A DNA stretch of 32,329 nt from positions 1 through 32,329 of the forward strand of contig CAYFMW010000020.1 of the NCBI GenBank assembly GCA_964344335.1. Reading direction: 5' to 3'. The first letter of the stretch is position 1; each line of letters begins with the position of its first letter. This document shows positions 30,091-32,329 of this stretch, in pieces. The notes beneath the pieces were generated by a model that worked only from the letters and a program-made list of their open reading frames with translations, did no database searches and had not been told where the DNA came from. Position numbers and translations under genes: made by a program. The stretch comes from RUG11894 sp964344335 (lineage in GTDB: Bacteria > Bacillota > Clostridia > Peptostreptococcales > Anaerovoracaceae).

Positions 30091-31827
30091 ATGCTTCATT
30101 TAACGATAAACGATATGCCGATTCTGGTGAGAAAGGGAACCACCATCCTGGAAGCGGCAAAACAGCTCAATATAAAGATTCCCACGCTCTGCCATCTGGA
30201 CCTGCACGATTTTAAGATCGTAAACGAAAGCGTCTCTTGCCGCGTCTGTCTGGTGGAAGAGGTCGGGAAGGACAAGATGCTCACCGCCTGCTCCACGCCC
30301 TGCCGCGAAGGCATGAACATCAGAACCGACTCGATTAAGGTTATAAGGATGCGCCGCATGATGGTCGAGCTGCTGCTCTCCAACCATCCCACGGACTGCC
30401 TCATCTGCCCGAAAAACGGCGAATGCGAGCTGCAGGCTCTGGCCGCGGATGTAGGAATCAAGACGATTCGCTACCCCGGCGCCAGAACCGTTACAAAGGT
30501 CGACCGCAGCTCCAAGTCCATAATACGCGACATGTCCAAGTGCATACTCTGCAAGCGCTGCGAGACTATGTGCAGCGCGGTGCAGACCGTCGGAACTCTT
30601 ACAGATGTGGGCCGCGGCTTCGACACCGTAGTCGGAACCCTGCTGGACAAGCCGATGCACGAGACGAACTGCACCTTCTGCGGCCAGTGCCTCGCTGTCT
30701 GCCCGACGGCGGCACTGACGGAAGTTAACAACGAAGACAAGGTCTGGGATGCCCTGAGCTCCGGCAAGACAGTAATCGTTCAGACGGCACCTGCAGTCCG
30801 CGTCGCCCTCGGAGAAATCTTCGGCATGGCGCCCGGAACCGATGTAACCGGCAAGATGGTAAGCGCCCTTCGCGCGATGGGCTTCGACCGCGTCTACGAC
30901 ACGAACTTCGCCGCGGATGTAACCATAATAGAGGAGGCCTCCGAGCTGGTTCACCGCCTTACTAACAACGAGAACCTGCCGCTGCTCACCTCCTGCTGCC
31001 CGAGCTGGGTAAAATTCATCGAACACAACTACGGGGATATGCTGCATATTCCTTCGTCCTGCAAGTCCCCGCACGAGATGTTCGGCTCCATAGCCAAGAC
31101 CTACCTCGCCGAAAAGATGGGAATAAACCCGGAAGACATGATAGTTGTTTCGGTTATGCCCTGCGTAGCGAAGAAATACGAATCCGCCCGTCCGGAGCTG
31201 GCGAACGATAGAGGCATAAGCGATGTGGATATCGTAATTACGACCCGCGAACTCGGCCACATGCTCAAGGATTTCTCTTTGGATTTCCCGAATCTGCCGG
31301 ACAGCGATTTCGACGACTTTATGGGCGAATCCTCGGGCGCCGCTTCCATATTCGGAACCAGCGGCGGAGTCCTCGAGGCGGCAATCAGAACGGCTTACGA
31401 GTGGGTAACGGGCGATTACCTCGAATCCCTCGACTTTACCGAGCTGCGCGGCTTAAGAGGCATAAAGGAAGCTATTATCCCTCTGGGAGATAAGCAGCTG
31501 CGCGTCGCAGTATCCAGCGGCCTGGGCAATGCCAGAAAGCTGCTCGACAGCATACGCAGCGGGGAGGCTCACTACGATGCGATAGAGATTATGGCCTGCC
31601 CCGGCGGCTGCATAGACGGCGGCGGCCAGCCCTACACCCACGGAGATACCGAGATTATCCAAAAGCGCATGAACGCAATTTATGCAAACGACCGCAAGAA
31701 GATAATCCGCCAGTCGCACAAGAATCCGCAGGTAAAGAAGCTCTACGACGAGTTCCTGGGCGAGCCTTACGGCGAAAAGGCCCATCAGATATTGCACACG
31801 ACCTATACGCTTAGGCCTAAGATTTAG
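30091..31827 (+). CDS. hydA: [FeFe] hydrogenase catalytic subunit HydA
   Basis: A 578-residue group A [FeFe] hydrogenase. The N-terminal 2Fe-2S domain has C34, C50, C53 and C67, and the His-Cys3 4Fe-4S site is H99, C103, C106, C112. Two 4Fe-4S clusters (C151/154/157/161 and C194/197/200/204) lead to the H-cluster domain. Its signatures are L1 TSCCPSW (C302, C303), L2 MPCVAKKYE (C358) and L3 MACPGGCIDGGG (C503, C507). L2 has Val where Thr is usual. A small-subunit-like C-terminus (VKKLYDEFL) is present. It reduces protons or oxidises H2. GGAGG precedes ATG 30091, 18 bp after hydB. The maturases HydEFG are not in the window. Confidence 0.96.
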   Translation: MLHLTINDMPILVRKGTTILEAAKQLNIKIPTLCHLDLHDFKIVNESVSCRVCLVEEVGKDKMLTACSTPCREGMNIRTDSIKVIRMRRMMVELLLSNHPTDCLICPKNGECELQALAADVGIKTIRYPGARTVTKVDRSSKSIIRDMSKCILCKRCETMCSAVQTVGTLTDVGRGFDTVVGTLLDKPMHETNCTFCGQCLAVCPTAALTEVNNEDKVWDALSSGKTVIVQTAPAVRVALGEIFGMAPGTDVTGKMVSALRAMGFDRVYDTNFAADVTIIEEASELVHRLTNNENLPLLTSCCPSWVKFIEHNYGDMLHIPSSCKSPHEMFGSIAKTYLAEKMGINPEDMIVVSVMPCVAKKYESARPELANDRGISDVDIVITTRELGHMLKDFSLDFPNLPDSDFDDFMGESSGAASIFGTSGGVLEAAIRTAYEWVTGDYLESLDFTELRGLRGIKEAIIPLGDKQLRVAVSSGLGNARKLLDSIRSGEAHYDAIEIMACPGGCIDGGGQPYTHGDTEIIQKRMNAIYANDRKKIIRQSHKNPQVKKLYDEFLGEPYGEKAHQILHTTYTLRPKI

Positions 31828-31874
31828 CTGCGGAACTGTTGAATATTCGCGCAAAACTTTAACTGTTTATACAA

Positions 31875-31898
31875 AAGGCGGACCCTCGGGTCCGCCTT
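31875..31898. terminator. Bidirectional terminator after hydA
   Basis: AAGGCGGACC, loop CTCG, GGTCCGCCTT: a perfect 10-bp stem. TTTTGT follows on the minus strand and TTCGTATT on the plus strand. It lies between the convergent hydA and the 31960 gene. Confidence 0.8.
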
Positions 31899-31959
31899 CG
31901 TATTACTTATTCTTTTTATCGGTTCCGGCAGAACGGATGCCGCCTCGCCTTAGCATAAT

Positions 31960-32329
31960 CTACTGCATCTTCTCGCGATACGCGTCTGCAATATCCTCCA
32001 CCAAAGCATCGAACCCGGCTGTGGCTCCCTCAAATCCACGGGGAACTACACCGTCACCTTGGGCGCGGAACCAACCGTCGCCGTAATCTCTGTCGTCGTC
32101 TTCAAATTGGATTTCCATGGTAAACATGATTGAATCGTTTTCGAGATCTTCCTTGTCGAAGCCCTGCCACCAGAATATCTTATTCTCGTCGTACACCCGG
32201 GCAAGCTGATCGAAGAATCCCGCTATAAACTCCTGATCTTCCTCCGAGTCCCAGACAATTTCCACGCGCTCGTAAGGATCCTCGGGAAGGAAGAAATTCG
32301 CTTCCATTGTAAACTTATCCCCGTCCCTT
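31960..32329 (-). CDS. Acidic protein of unknown function (5' end beyond the window)
   Basis: The frame is open from the stop at 31960 to the window edge. An internal ATG at 32307 would give 115 residues, but it has no ribosome site. The upstream codons (GDKFT before MEANFFLPED) read like protein, so the true start is probably outside. The visible part is very acidic and aromatic (ERVEIVWDSEEDQEF, FWWQGFDKEDLENDS, QFEDDDRDYGDGWF), ends in a helical segment (ALVEDIADAYREKMQ), and has no membrane helix. No family was recognised. Confidence 0.65.
   Translation of the reverse strand, partial: RDGDKFTMEANFFLPEDPYERVEIVWDSEEDQEFIAGFFDQLARVYDENKIFWWQGFDKEDLENDSIMFTMEIQFEDDDRDYGDGWFRAQGDGVVPRGFEGATAGFDALVEDIADAYREKMQ

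Noticed and set aside
30100..31260. Antisense frame of 386 codons opposite hydA
   Set aside because: Shadow frame without motifs; hydA motifs are complete in the other strand.

Overview
The window reads as a chromosomal segment of a strictly anaerobic Bacillota (Clostridia-like) bacterium with moderately high GC. The evidence is a secA-prfB pair with the classical RF2 frameshift, GGAG-type ribosome binding sites, an AddB-type rather than RecBCD-type nuclease, an ECF vitamin transporter component, and a three-gene [FeFe] hydrogenase operon. Genus and species cannot be told from sequence alone. Most genes are dense housekeeping operons. Two stretches look accessory: 9444-11950 (AAA/DUF4143 ATPase, repeats, broken KilA-N gene, next to a tRNA) and 25500-26890 (AT-rich, nearly gene-free, with a truncated livH and an array of hairpins).

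Layout. 1-2077: end of an unknown gene, then a membrane-anchored protein and an MFS transporter (plus strand), closed by a bidirectional terminator. 2136-4208: an M23 peptidase and a C26 glutamine-amidotransferase-like hydrolase (minus operon, hydrolase first). 4504-9236: a tight minus operon deoD - HD phosphohydrolase - addB. 9444-12031: AAA/DUF4143 ATPase, three 32-bp-spaced repeats, gene fragments, a KilA-N gene broken by an amber stop, and tRNA-Thr(CGT) with its own promoter and terminator. 12091-13463: pyridoxal kinase plus an ECF S component (likely vitamin B6 salvage). 13539-18208: secA - prfB - ppaX. 18477-20091: a small XRE regulator and glucose-6-phosphate isomerase. 20284-21402: an Ldh2-type dehydrogenase. 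21470-25472: GT2 glycosyltransferase - GT-C-like membrane protein - phosphoglucomutase, a plausible pathway for lipid-linked sugar transfer to the envelope. 25500-26890: the AT-rich island. 26933-27658: a double zinc-ribbon membrane protein. 28004-31827: hydC-hydB-hydA, a likely electron-bifurcating hydrogenase coupling NADH and ferredoxin to H2. 31960-end: an acidic protein running off the window.

Several promoters share an extended -10 element (TGNTATAAT-like). The most unusual observations are: (i) a tandem array of three hairpins at 25500-25683 whose stems covary between units and pair fully only in the minus-strand RNA; (ii) three 32-bp-period copies of a TTAGAGCGACTTTT-type motif upstream of the DUF4143 ATPase; (iii) two clusters of back-to-back strong stem-loops inside the addB coding region; and (iv) a hydrogenase NuoF-like subunit with an altered nucleotide-binding loop. 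No complete new multi-gene system could be demonstrated.
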